A DNA stretch of 42,182 nt from Actinomortierella ambigua (GCA_016098155.1 JAAAJB010000304.1:1-42182), one strand, 5' to 3'. Shown: positions 29,410-40,764, counted from the stretch's first letter. The notes: generated by a model from the sequence alone, not told the origin. Translations and numbers: made by a program.

Positions 29410-31488
29410 TTAGATGGCGCTCAAGTCAACCTCGATTCTAAACATATCCCGATGTGTTGCGATGAGTTCCTCATAGTGCGACTGTGGCATCTTGGGCGTA
29501 GCAGAAATGATCATTGTTGTAGGGGTGTCGCCTTGGGAGAAGGTTTGCGAAGCCATTGGCGTGCCCGTAGCACTGTCATTGGCCGAGGGCGAGCCGGGCA
29601 CCGAAGAATTGTTGGCCGAGTCGGCGTCCTCGTGCACCATTTTGGGGATCGTTCGCAGTCGCGCAAAAGGATCAAAGTTATCCTTGCCCGCTGCACTTCG
29701 TTGCTTGCGTGCTGTTGCCTGGCGCCCCTCTGCCTGTCGACCCTCTGTGCGGTTGATGGTGCGGTTTCGCTCGTTCAACCGTGCCCACACATCCAACTGA
29801 TCTGATCGACGGTCCTTCGCCGCAACCTCCTGCTGACGAAGCTGCTGCAGCTGACGCTCGGCCTCTTCAATCTCTTCCTCCGTCTGGAAAGTCGACTTTT
29901 GTTGCTCGAGAATGTTGCGATGTACGATCGGGTTAAGCTTGCCTTGGTTCATAGCTCGCTTGAGTGCAATCATATCCTCAATCTCCTTGTCCGTCATCAC
30001 ATAGTCCCGGGCATGCTGGATGTCCTTCTTCTTTCGCTCGACCTGATCGATATCCACCATCTCCAACTTGTCTTGCGTCATCTGAACCTCAAAACGCCGG
30101 AACTCGTCGTGTGTGAAGGGTTGGTTGGAAAGGTTGTCCATCGTGAAGGGCCTCTCGGCAGCACCGTGGCGCAAAATCAAGGTGACGTTGGTGCGTGTCT
30201 GTCCCATTGTATAGAGCTTGTGGTACTTGTTGACGCCAATTACCTCGCAAGCGCGGTACACAGGCCGGCCACCACGCTCACCCACCAAGAGACGGACAAA
30301 GCATCCAGTCACTGTGTCCTTGAAGAAGGGATGGAAACACCACTTCTCCAACTTATCGCGTCCAAGGCGAATGTCATTCAGATCCTGCAAGGTTGCTGGC
30401 TCCTTGGGTTTCGCCTTCGATGACGATGATTTTTTCTTGGAAGAAGAGTCCCGATCCGACTCGTACTCTGACTCTGATGAGACAGCGGACTCCTCACTCT
30501 TGTCGCTATAGTCTGCTGATCCGCGTCTCCGGCGAGGCTCCGGTGAGTACGACCGACGTGCCTAATCATGATTCGTACGGATCAAAAAAAAGTTGGCAAG
30601 ATGAATGAGTATGGAATCCAAGTCATCCCTTCGAAGCCAAAGCAGAAAAGAAAGACAATCCGTGTGTACCTTCTTTCTTTCTTGCGCTTTCTTCAAATCC
30701 TGGAGTGCCTTTGTAGGTCCAGCTTTGGTGTCCTTGGCACGTGTTGACCCTAACAAAGAAAAAAAAAACCGACAATAAATTGTGGTAAATAATGAGATTC
30801 CCTTTTCCTGTCAACAAGAACGACAGAAAAAAAAAGTTTCATCTTACGTCGAGCAGAATCGCGTCCTGATGCGCCTCCCTTCTTGCTGCTCCTGCTCGCC
30901 TCCTCCTGCTTCCTCAATCTCTTGGCGATTTGGCGTTGATCCAGCAACGTTTGACGCTAATACACCCCAAGATCGAAAAGCGAAACACCGTTAGTGAAGA
31001 TTTAGATTGGACAAAGAGAATACATCTTGCTGCTTCGGGACCCCAAAGGATATTTCACTCTTCCATACCCTCTTGATACGCTCAAAGAGGATCTGCTCGC
31101 GCTCCACTTCAGGCATGGCCAAGAGCCGCGCACGATCCTCGGCGTCTCCGTACATCTTGTCGTCATACTCGTCCACAGGGCCATCGTCCTCATCATCGTC
31201 CTCGACTTCTTCCTCGTCCACATCCGAGCGATCCGAGATTTCGTTTTCCGAGATCTCCTCATCCGAGGAATGGTGGCTAGCATTTGAAAGCAATGGTAGG
31301 AATGGGTGTTAGTGCGCTGATTGGCCGACTTGTAGCGTGTGTGCCACGGAGTTTGTGTTATACAATGGTGCGCCAATCAAAAAGAGGAAAATGGGGATGT
31401 GTGTGTACCTCGAGCGCTTCCGACTGCCACGATTCGAGTCGGAGGAAGTAGCGAGCAGGCGAAGAATAACGTCAGTTGCGTTCGACAT
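29410..31488 (-). CDS. RTF1: RNA polymerase II-associated factor RTF1 (Paf1 complex)
   Basis: Nuclear transcription-elongation factor of the Paf1 complex; family members bind Spt5 through the Plus3 domain and promote H2B ubiquitination. Five exons: 31488-31409, 31276-31069, 30956-30848, 30749-30670 and 30561-29410, all phases matching, giving 542 aa (yeast 558). The N-terminus is Ser/Arg-rich and acidic, followed by the conserved EVEREQILFERIKRRQTLLD segment, a basic linker, a serine-rich stretch (SSESEYESDRDSSSKKK), and the Plus3 domain at about 217-345 (LNDIRLGRDKLEKWCFHPFF ... CFVRLLVGERGG ... YRACEVIGV). A helical C-terminal part with KKDIQHARDYVMTDKEIEDM follows, typical of the family. 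The last residues (about MFRIEVDLSAI) match a conserved tail type. Only about 215 nt separate its start from the stop of the next minus-strand gene upstream, so the promoter is short. Confidence 0.95.
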
Positions 31489-31521
31489 GACGATTTGTGT
31501 GGATAGGTGTTGTGTGCGTGT

Positions 31522-31560
31522 GTGAATGTGAATGTGAATGGGAATGTGAATGGGAATGTG
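31522..31560. repeat. GTGAAT/GGAATGT minisatellite
   Basis: A short tandem array of GTGAAT and GGAATGTGAATG units directly upstream of RTF1, in its presumed 5' leader (CATTCACATTC on the gene strand). It has no coding role. Confidence 0.75.
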
Positions 31561-31704
31561 TGGAGGGTGAGACGAGTGACTGAGCCAAGAGCACAAGACT
31601 GACATACTTCTCGTCTGCAGATAAACTTTTGTGAGAGAGAAGGGATTTAATCCAAGCCACGCCCTTGCCTTATTGCGCACTCGCGTAAGAACCATGTTCT
31701 ATAG

Positions 31705-34700
31705 CTACGGAAGGAGGCTACGAAATACGCCATACTTTGGCTTCTTCGACAACTTTTCTACTTTTCCTTCAGCGGCCTTATGGCCGAGCAGAGCCGCCTG
31801 GCCGTACCATGACAGGGCACGGCATCTGTCCTTGGCAAGACCTAGTCGCCCCAGCTCGTACGCACGTCCCATGTGGAACATCGCATTCGGCTCTTGCTGC
31901 TCGGCAGCCATTTGGTACCACCACAGAGCATCCTCGTCGCTCCTTTTCACCCCATAGCCGCAATCATACATCACTCCTATCCGGTATCGTGAATCAGCAC
32001 ACCCCTGACCTGCTGCCTTGCGAAACCATCCTATCGCATCTTCATCGCTGCGCTCGACGCCTCGTCCATCCAAATACAAGATGCCCAAACGGTTCTGTGC
32101 CCCAACATCTCCTTGCTCAGCTGCCTTTTTAAACCAAGTGGCTGCGGCCACCTCGTTCTTATTGACGCCCCTGCCCTTGGCGTATGCCGAACCGAGATTG
32201 TATGCTGCATGAGCCACTCCTAGCTCGGCAGCTAAACGGTACCGTTCTGCAGCCTTGACATCGCTCAGCTCGGTGCCACGACCTTCGGCATACATCACTC
32301 CAGCTAGGAGGTGTGCCTTGGCGTAGCCTCGATCTGCAGCCTTGCAGTACCACGCGAGTGCCTCGACATCGTCCTTCTCGACGCCTTGCCCTTGCTCGTA
32401 AAGCGCTCCAAGACGATATTGTGCCATGGCATTCCCTTGTTCGGCTGCCTTGCGATACCACGACACGGCCTTCTCAAGGCAACGTTCAATGCCTCTCCCG
32501 GTTTCGTACATCCATCCAAGCGTGCTCTGTGCCTCGCCATCGCCTTGTTTGGCCGCCATGCGACACCATGTGGCAGCGTCGACATCATTCTGTTGGACGC
32601 CTCGGCCATGGTGATACATAGTGGCTAGGTTCCATTGGGCCACCGCATGTCCTTGATGGGCAGCCTTGAGATACCATGCAAAGGCCTCGACATCGCTCTG
32701 CTTCACGCTGCGACCCTTGAAGAGCATCCGCCCTAGATTATTCTGTGCATCCGCATATCCGCCTTCTGCCGCTGCACGACACCAGGCAACGGCCATGTCG
32801 ATGCTCTGCACTACACCTCGTCCGGTATAGTGCATCCACCCAAGATGATTCGCAGCCTCGGCATCTCCCTTCGCAGCGGCTTGGCGGTACCAAAAAGCGG
32901 CCTTTTCGTCGCTTTGCTTAACACATCGCCCCCTGTGATACATGGACCCAACGTTCTTCTGGGCCAAGATATGATCCTGCTGAGCCGCCTTGAGACACCA
33001 AGTAAATGCCTGTTCGTCGCACTGCTTGACGCCTTGACCGAGAAAACACATCCCGCCAAAGCAGTTCTGGGCCTCCGCATCCCCTTGCTCGGCTGCCTGG
33101 CGAAAATACTTGGCCGCCTCTCGATCGCACTGTGGGACACCCTTCCCCTTTTTGTACCGCTTTCCAAGACGCCGCTGTGCAAAAGCCACCCCTTGCTCGG
33201 CCGCCCGATGGTACCATCGAACAGCCTCATCGTCGTCCTGACTGACTCCGACACGACCTTCCTCATACATTCGCGCAAGACGCGACTGGCCCAGTCCATC
33301 CCCTCCATTCGCCGCTCTTTGTAGCCACATGACGGCCTCGGCACTGTTCTGGTCCACTCCTCGCCCTTCTTCATACATCCAGCCGAGTTGGCTCTGGGCA
33401 TAGGCGACACCTTGCTCGGCCGCTAGGCGGTACCACTCGATTGCCTCCGTATCGCTCTGGGCGACTCCGCGGCCATGCTCAATCATCCACCCAAGATGGC
33501 TCTGTGCTATCGCGTCACCCGCGGCGGCGGCTCTTTGGAGCCAGGCTACAGCTTCGTCGTCGCTTTGTGGTACCCCACGACCTACGAGATACATGTCGCC
33601 GATACGGCCTTGCGCTTGAGGATGTCCTTGCTTGGCCGCACGCAGGTACCAGTAAAAGGCCGAGTGGCTCTGGTTCACTTGGCCCAAGCCGCTACCGTTG
33701 TCGTCGTTGTCATCATCCCTACCGGTTTCATACCTGGCCGCGAGAGCCACTTGGGCGTCGGCGTGATTGGCCTCGGCCTTGGCCAGTAACAGCGTCAAGT
33801 CGAGCTCACGGTACTCTTCTGCGGGCTGTAGGACCTGAATCACCGGCATGGGTGTCTTGGTGCGCCTGTGTCTCATGGGCTGTTTTTTGTTGAATGAATC
33901 CTCCGACTGGCTGGAAACGAGGAGGGGCCTGTGTTGATTACTAGCGCTGACCACGTTGGTGTCCATCGAAATTCGACTGAAAAGAGGTGAAATGTCGGGT
34001 GTGAGATCCAAGGCCAGCAGGCCTCTTCTCTCCTCAACCTCCTCATTGTCGGACTTGACCTCCAGAAGGACGATCTGGCTGGCTTCGGGCCGGTCGGCAG
34101 GATCAGGCGCCCAGCAACGTTCCACCCATTGCCGATAGTCGACGGGCGTGTCCTCTGGCAACTCCTCTCGCTCGCCATCCTCGATCAACATGGTAATAGT
34201 GGCCTCGTTGTTGTGCTCCCTGAACGGCTGATTAGAGTTTGCAGCCATCCCCCACATGACCATGCCGAGCGCGTACATATCAGACTTTGCCGAGTATTTG
34301 GGCTTGTCGGACAGGATCTCGGGGGCCATCCAGCGCAGACTACCCTTGACGGGGCTGGAGAACCCGAAACCACATAGCTTGGCCTCCATGTGCTGCGTCA
34401 GGAGCACATTGCTGCTCCTAAGGTCTCGGTGCAGGACGTTTTCATGGTGAATGTACTGCAGCCCACGCGCAATCTCATGCGCAAGCCGAGTCTTGGTCAG
34501 CCAGTCCAGGCGGGTTTGAACAAGGACGCTGGCCAGGCTACCATTTTCGGCAAGGTCCATGATGAGATAGAACTTGCCGTCATGTTCGTGCGTCTGGTAG
34601 AATTGGATGATGTTGCGATGGCGTAGACCTTGAAGGATGGTAATCTCTCGCTGGATTGCAGCTTGTTGAAACTCGGAACTCGAGATGTGAAAGGTCTTGG

Positions 34701-34907
34701 CCGCACAGGTGTGGTTCCCCCAGCGAGCACGGTACACACAGCCGTGCGTACCAGAACCAATGCAGGTACCAAGAGAGAAGTTTGTCTGCCCAAAGCGAAC
34801 GAAAAAAAAAAGGTGGTGGGGTGTTGGCAAAAATCTTTCGAAGGTATGCTCTCAAGTCTTTTTTCACACTCAGCACCAACACGAAGGCGCAAGGTTGTCA
34901 TTACCAT
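31705..34907 (-). CDS. Kinase-like protein with 18 Sel1 repeats, DFG to GFG
   Basis: Two exons: 34907-34905 (only the ATG) and 34785-31705, giving 1,027 aa. Residues 3 to about 260 form a TKL-like kinase domain: glycine loop IGSGTHGCVY (10-19), beta-3 lysine K31 (CAAKT), alpha-C glutamate E48, HRDLRSSN (120-127), RWMAPE, and a C-lobe with RCWAPDPADRPEASQI. The DFG aspartate is changed: residues 140-142 read GFG (codon GGT at 34371-34369), a single A-to-G step from GAT. After a linker (about 262-350) come 18 Sel1-like repeats of 36 residues (AxxxLGxMYxxGRGVxQSDxEAxxWYxxAAEQG), which make an alpha-solenoid used for protein binding. Kinase activity is doubtful without the Mg-binding Asp. Known SLR proteins act as scaffolds in signalling or ER quality control; substrate and pathway are unknown. 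Confidence 0.92.
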
Positions 34908-36634
34908 AGGAACGGCTGTCCTGAGAGTCTGATAGAGAAAGGAGGGAAGAATTAGGCCAGCGAATGAGTTAATGAAGGTGGAATGAATGAGATGATGTGT
35001 AATGAAGAGATGAAGTCGTTTGTTGGGGGGGGGGGGTGTACGAACACGGCGGGAGCGTCGAGTCGAGTGTGGAAGGTCGATTGGAGGACCATTTGGCATG
35101 CACAGCACCGCGGAGGTATGGAGTGGAAAGGCGGGAACAATGCTCTCAAGACTTTTTTGCACGACATTGTGATCTTGTGTCAAACCTATCAGTCCACCGC
35201 CTGAATCCTATGTCCAAGCCCGAACGGTCGCCGGTTGAGCCTTTCGGTCACTTGTTGTTCCAGCTCTCTTTGTAGATTACCAACAGGCAAAGCTATGCCA
35301 CCTTTCCCCACACACACGAACCACAAACAGACATGTACCTCCGAGACAGTGCATTCATTTTTCCCTCCCCCCCCCCCTTCGCCGCTACGAATTAAAGGGG
35401 TTTAGTTTTGAAGAAAGGCTCCTCTCCAACTTTTGTGGACGTTCTTTCTTCTCAGTATGGCCGTTTTGCGCCGCCTTTCCATAGTACTCCAGAGCCTCGG
35501 GAAAATTGGCACATACGCCAAGCCGTACTTTGTCATACGCTCCATCGAGTACATACAGCGCGAGCAGCCCACCTTCTATCTCCGTCTACCAGTTGCGCAT
35601 GGTCAATGTCCATTTGACTGAAAGCTTGATTTTTGGGAGCGTGCCAAACATATTATGGACAAGATGCGTAGATTATTCTCGCTCTTCATTCTTTCACATA
35701 GGGCAGCACTGGATTTTGGCACGACGGGGTGTCGACTGGGGATAGGGACACCATCATCCTGCCTGCACCTGGCAATAAGCATACGAGAAAAGAAAGTGAT
35801 ATGAGCGAGAGAAGAAAAGACCGAAGGCTTGAGGTACCTCATTTATATCCCTTTGCGCTCCTCCCCCTGAATCTGCACACTTGCACAGTTCTATCCCGCC
35901 TCGAAGCTCCTCCAACGTACATTTGCCCCTGCAGATGCTGAATGGCAAACGCATTCTTTCTATCAGTATTTGCTTCTGCCCCCTCCTCTCTGCCCATCTT
36001 TGCCAGGACCCAACACTACCTAGCCACTCTCTTCCCAATCTCTCCTCGCTTCAAGCAAATAACTGACAAAACTTTAATGTAGCTTGCAGTCAAACCAAGA
36101 AATGTGCGCTGGATGTGTATTGGGATCTCCTGGGGGTGGATGTTGTTAGTGGTAAATTCAAGTGTATGTGGACAGGTGGGCGTATATGTATATGTGTACG
36201 TGTGCATGTAGAGGGGTGGGCGGTGTACAAGAGATGGGACTTTTTGCGTGATTGCTAGTCAAACTTGTGTGAGGGGAGAAAAAAAACCCCCCAAGTCATA
36301 GTCGCCATCCTCTTCGTGTTGGCAAAATGCCCATTGGCCGAGGTTTTAGGGATTTGAGGAGATCACGGACAATCTAAAAAGTTATGATATTTCCTAGAGC
36401 ATACAACGGAAAATGCGCAGGTTAGCCTCCTGAGGTTGTTCATATGTACTCAGAGTATCGATCAGGGGCAACTCCATGGTGGCGATGATACCTACTCTAG
36501 AAGTTGCAGTCAAAATTCCTTCAATGCACAGCCCTGTACAAACGATCACAATGATTGTGCGGTGGATAGATTTATGCGTGATCCAAGAACATTGATGCGC
36601 ACTCGGGGAAAAAAAGTCGAAATAGTGAGATTGC
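34908..36634. other. Spacer between kinase-SLR genes
   Basis: About 1.7 kb of mostly non-coding sequence. It includes the leader of the 1,027-aa kinase-SLR gene, G and C homopolymers (near 35028-35036 and 35366-35377), a decayed Sel1-repeat fragment (35385-35585, minus) and a TGTATATG-type repeat near 36180-36205. No intact gene was found. Confidence 0.55.
35385..35585 (-). pseudogene. Decayed Sel1-repeat gene fragment
   Basis: An open stretch of 66 codons between stops on the minus strand encodes one recognisable Sel1-like repeat. It contains LLALYVLDGAYDKVRLGVCA followed by FPEALEYYGKAAQNGHTEKK, fitting the A..LY..G......A..YY.KAA..GH pattern, then a lysine-rich tail and a stop. The tail resembles the end of the 1,027-aa protein (ALSWYGQAALLGHKAA...KLSKK). 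No start codon, kinase domain or further repeat is readable in frame upstream, where a stop lies at 35588-35586. I read it as the 3' remnant of a lost paralogue. Confidence 0.45.
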
Positions 36635-39076
36635 TCACGCACAAAGGACGACATCGAAAGGCAAAGTCATCATGTCTAGCTTCGACAGCGTTTCTTTTGC
36701 GGCAAGATGTCCTTGCGCGGCCGCTTTCTCATAGTATTCTTTGGCTAAAAGAATGTTTTTCCGGGCACCAAGTTCACCCTTATGGTGAGCCCGTCCTATC
36801 ATGAACTGTGCCTCTGCATATCCATGATCAGCTGCCGAGAGAAGCCAAAAGCCGGCCTCGTCGTCGCTTCGCTCAACGCCTAGGCCAGAAGCGTACGCCT
36901 TCCCGAGGTAGCATCGTGCCATTACGTGTCCTTCAGCGGCCGACTTATACCACCAACTAGCAGCTTCGGAATCATCCTTTTCAACACCTCGACCATTGGA
37001 ATACGCCCAGCCTAGGTTATACCATGCATTCGAATGTCCTTGGATTGCTGCCTTCCGCCACCACGACACAGCTTCGACGTCACTCTGCTTCACTCCTCGG
37101 CCACTGGAGTATGCGACACCCAGGTTGTGTTGCGACTCTGAGTGCCCCTGGTTGGCTGCCTTTTGCCACCACATCACCGCCTCATTGTCCTCCTGTAGAA
37201 CAACCAGACCTTTTGAGTATGCAACGCCAATGTTATGCTGTGCATCCGCATGTCCTTGATCAGCCGCTCTTTGCCACCACATAATGGCCATAAGGTTGTG
37301 GCCCGCAACACCTCGGTTGTTCAGAAACGCCCACCCAAGGTGGAACTGCGCATCTGCGTGTCTTTGCGTAGCAAGTGGATTCCAATACTCTATAGCCTTG
37401 GCATAGCTTTTTCTCACTCCTCGTCCATGGAAGAACGCCCAGCCAAGGTTAAACCTTGCTCTTGTATCGTTTTTCTTAGCCAATTGCCACTGCAACACAG
37501 CCTTTTTGTCGCTCTGTTCTAATCCTCGACCTTCAGAATAGGCCCATCCAAAATTAAACTGCGCTTCTGGATGCCCAAAGCGAGCTGCCTTCTGCCACAA
37601 CGACGCTGCCTTGACATCGTTCTGCTCAACGCCGTGGCCCCGATGATACATAGTCCCAAGGCGCGCCAGCGACTCGGTGTGATTGCGCTTCGCAGCCTCA
37701 TGATACCACGAGACCGCGCTCCTATGGTTTTGGCTGATCCCGACACCGCTGGCATACATCAAGCCAACCTTGAAGCATGATTCGGCGTGTCCTAGACGAG
37801 CAGCCTTGAGAAACCATTCGAATGCCGTATCTTCACTTTTTTTAACGCTGAAGCCGTTCTCGTACATCCATCCAAGGCGGAACAGTGCGAGAGCATCCCC
37901 TTGCTCGGCGGCTTTTCGATACCACTCGATTGCCTCAGAATCGCTCTGCGGTGTACCTCGTCCGTGGAAGAAGAGCTCTCCGAGATGGTATTGCGCTGAT
38001 GCGTGGTTCCGCTTGGCGGCTCGATGGTACCAGCGGAATGCTTCCGAATCGCTTTGAGCTATGCCATTGCCACTCTCGAATTTGGCCGCCAACATCATCT
38101 GCGCATCGACATTGTCTGCGGCAGCCTTTTGAATCAATTCTTGGAGTGTGTCCGATTCCAAGCTTTTGTTCGCTCTGCCATCCTGACTACCATCATCACC
38201 AGGTGTGCCCGCAAGCTCTTTGTTGAGCAAAACGATCTCGCTCGCTGTCGGTCGGTTGGCAGGATCCTGGCCCCAACACCGCTCGAGGAGCCGTCGGTAG
38301 TCACCCGGTGAGCCTTCTGGCACGATTTCGCGCTCGCCTTGTATGATGAGTGTAGCGATCGCACCATTGTTGATATGGTCTTTGAAAGGTGGGGTGCAAT
38401 CGGCCGCCATCTCCCACATCACAACCCCGAGGGCGTAGATGTCCGACTTGGCTGAATAGTTTGGTGTCGAGCCTAAGAGTTCAGGTGCCATCCACCGCAA
38501 TGTCCCCTTGCTAGCGTCATAGGGCCTGGACCTGAAGTTGGACTGGTTCTCCACCAGACCAAAATTGCAAAGTTTTACCACCATGTGTTTAGTGAGGAGA
38601 ACGTTGTCACTCTTGAGATTCTGATGAATAATCTCCAGGTCATGGAGATACTCGAGGCCGAGCGCAATCTCGTGCACGAACCGTGATTTTGTAGGCCAGT
38701 CCAACTGCTTCCCGTCAAGGATGCTTTGTGCGAGATTGCCGTTCTCGGCAAGGTCCATGATGATGTAGGTGTACCCCTCGTAATCTTGAGTACAGTAGAG
38801 TTGGATGATGTTGCTGTGGCGAAGGCTGTAGAGGATCTGGATCTCCTTCTGGATCTCGTCTTGGTAATAGTCGGACGATGTGAGAAATAATCTTCTGGCG
38901 GCGCAAGGGTCCTCACCCAACTGGGCATGGTATACAAGACCATCCGTTCCCGGGCCAATTCTTGCGCCTAGTGAGAATATAGAGCTCTGTTGAGGAAATG
39001 GGGTGTTAGTAAGCGGGGTTTCATATATCTACAATGTGTGTCGAAGATAAAGAAAGCAGTCGTCGAAGCTTACCAT
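36635..39076 (-). other. Module 2: pseudokinase with 13 SLRs
   Basis: Second part of the fusion, or a separate gene (ATG at 39076-39074, then intron, 784 aa). The kinase fold is clear (SLGARIGPGTDGLVY, QKEIQILYSLRHSNIIQLY, RWMAPELL, RCWGQDPANRPTASEI), but three catalytic positions are changed. The beta-3 lysine is Arg (CAARR, codon at 38896-38894), HRD reads HQN (38626-38618) and DFG reads NFG (codon at 38566-38564). Loss of Lys and of both Asp residues predicts no phosphotransfer. Thirteen Sel1 repeats follow the linker, several with WW (SWWRKAA) in place of WY. The reading frame is intact over 780 codons, so the protein is probably still under selection despite the lost residues. Confidence 0.88.
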
Positions 39077-40764
39077 TGGATGGGGCGCGTCGTTGTTCAG
39101 CTGAGATATCAGTGGGTGGAGAACAGGATCGAGATTTGTTTGCGCACCAGCATGTCCCTGAGTGGCCGCCTTTTGCCACCACAACATGGCCTTGGCATCA
39201 CTCTGATCTACTCCACGACCTTCAGAATACGCACATCCAAGTTTGAACTGAGCTTCCAGATTGTCCTTTTCTGCTGCCATTCGCCACCATGAAGCAGCCT
39301 CGATATCGTTCAGCTCAACACCTTCGCCCTTGGAATACATGCATCCAACTCGGACCTGTGAGAGGGCATCCCCTTGCTCGGCAGCCTTTTGATACCACTT
39401 GGCAGCTTCGGAATCACTCTGTTGTGTGCCTCGACCATGGAGGAAGAGCTCGCCAAGATTCCGCTGGGCCACCACGTGGCCCCAATCGGCGGCTCGTTGG
39501 TACCAGCGGAATGCCTCCGAATCGCTGCGGGAAAGGCCGTCACCGTCCCTGTACTTTCCCGCCAGGTTCACCCATCCCTCAGCATCTTGCAAAGTTGGAG
39601 CTGGCTCTTGGGTGAAGAGTGATTCCAAGCCTCTATCTGCTTCGTCATCCACAGGTTCACCCATAGTTAATGCAGCAAGAGGCTGTGTCCTGCTCAGATC
39701 AATATCAAAAGTGTTGGCGGTGGTGGTGAAATCAGTCGACGGGAATGCAATGGCTATCTCTTGAATCAAATCTTCGATAACCTTGTCCATCTTTTGAATC
39801 AAGTCCTCGAAATCCTTGTCTGATCTACTAGAGCCAACTGGCTGTTGAGTATTGCCATGATGCAACTGAGGACTCTCTGCGCCGTGAACCTTGCCATCAG
39901 GATGGTCCTGCATTTCGTCGTCCATCAAGATGACCTCGCTTGCTAGTGGTCGATTTCGAGGATCCTGGTCCCAGCAACGCTCTAGGAACCGACGATAATC
40001 GTCTGGTGTGCCTTCTGGAACAATCTCGCGTTCGCCTCGCACGACAGCCAACATTACAGCTGAACTGTTGATCTGGTATTTGAAGGGTGTGGTGCAGTCA
40101 GCAGCCATCTCCCACATCACAACCCCGAGAGCATAGATGTCTGACTTGGATGAGTATTTTGGCTTCGTAGAAAAGAGCTCTGGAGCCATCCACCGGATCG
40201 TCCCCTCAACACCACCGCCGGACCTGGACGTGCTGATGGACCGAACCTCTGCCAGACCGAAATCACATAGCCTGGCCTCCATGTGCTTGGTGAGCAGCAC
40301 ATTGGCACTCTTGAGATCTCTATGGATGATCCTCAGGCTATGAATATACTCGAGACCACGAGCAATCTCATGGGCAATGCGTGTCTTGTCCTTCCAATTC
40401 AGGCTCTTATGCTTGATGGCACCCGAAAGATCCCCCTTCTCGGCCAGATCCATGATGAGATAGAAGTGCTCTTCATGCTCATGCGTAGCGTAGAACTGGA
40501 TGACATTTCGATGGCGAAGATGGTAGAGGATCGAGATCTCTTTCTGGATTTGCACCTGGTGGAGCTCTTCTTGGGTGACGAGGAGCTTTTTGGCGGCACA
40601 GTGGATGCCACCCCACTCGACGATAAAGACCTCACCATAGGCACCGGAGCCAATCCTTTGCCCTAAATTAAAAGAGGGCTAATTTGAGCATGGGTTAGTG
40701 GAATATGCCCCTACGCATTTGGGCCGCGCTCATATGATCAGTCGAGACTCCCTACCGGAGACAT
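36635..40764 (-). CDS. Kinase-SLR-pseudokinase-SLR fusion protein
   Basis: My preferred model joins three exons: 40764-40756 (MSP), 40678-39074 and 38986-36635, giving about 1,321 aa. Module one is an intact TKL-like kinase plus four Sel1 repeats; module two is a degenerate kinase plus 13 repeats. The link is an 87-nt intron (39073-38987; donor GTAAGC, acceptor CAACAG, CTAAC branch-like site) that keeps frame on both sides. Without splicing, module one would end at 39029 inside that intron. The alternative is two overlapping genes, module two starting at the ATG 39076-39074 that directly precedes the same donor. I prefer fusion because there is no space for a promoter between them: the last repeat of module one stops mid-unit about 60 nt before that ATG. 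Cellular role unknown; an active kinase held next to a pseudokinase suggests in-cis regulation (inference). Confidence 0.65.
39029..40764 (-). other. Module 1: catalytically complete kinase with 4 SLRs
   Basis: First part of the fusion, or a separate gene of about 543 aa ending at 39029 if intron 39073-38987 is not spliced. The kinase domain has every key residue: IGSGAYGEVF glycine loop (12-21), beta-3 lysine (CAAKK, K33), alpha-C Glu (QIQKEISIL), HRDLKSAN, DFG (LCDFGLAE) and RWMAPE. So it is the only one of the three kinase domains here likely to bind ATP with Mg and transfer phosphate. A disordered linker with paired FEDLIQKMDKVIEDLIQEI helices follows, then four complete Sel1 repeats. A fifth starts (HAGAQTNL) but breaks into DPVLHPLISQLNNDAPHPM. 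The very short array, against 13 and 18 in the paralogues, points to truncation. Confidence 0.85.

Noticed and set aside
34497..35183. A 228-codon minus-strand frame upstream of and overlapping the kinase-SLR gene
   Set aside because: It passes through the ATG of that gene and its intron, and then reads the kinase exon in the wrong frame. The spliced model gives a correct glycine loop, so this is a shadow.
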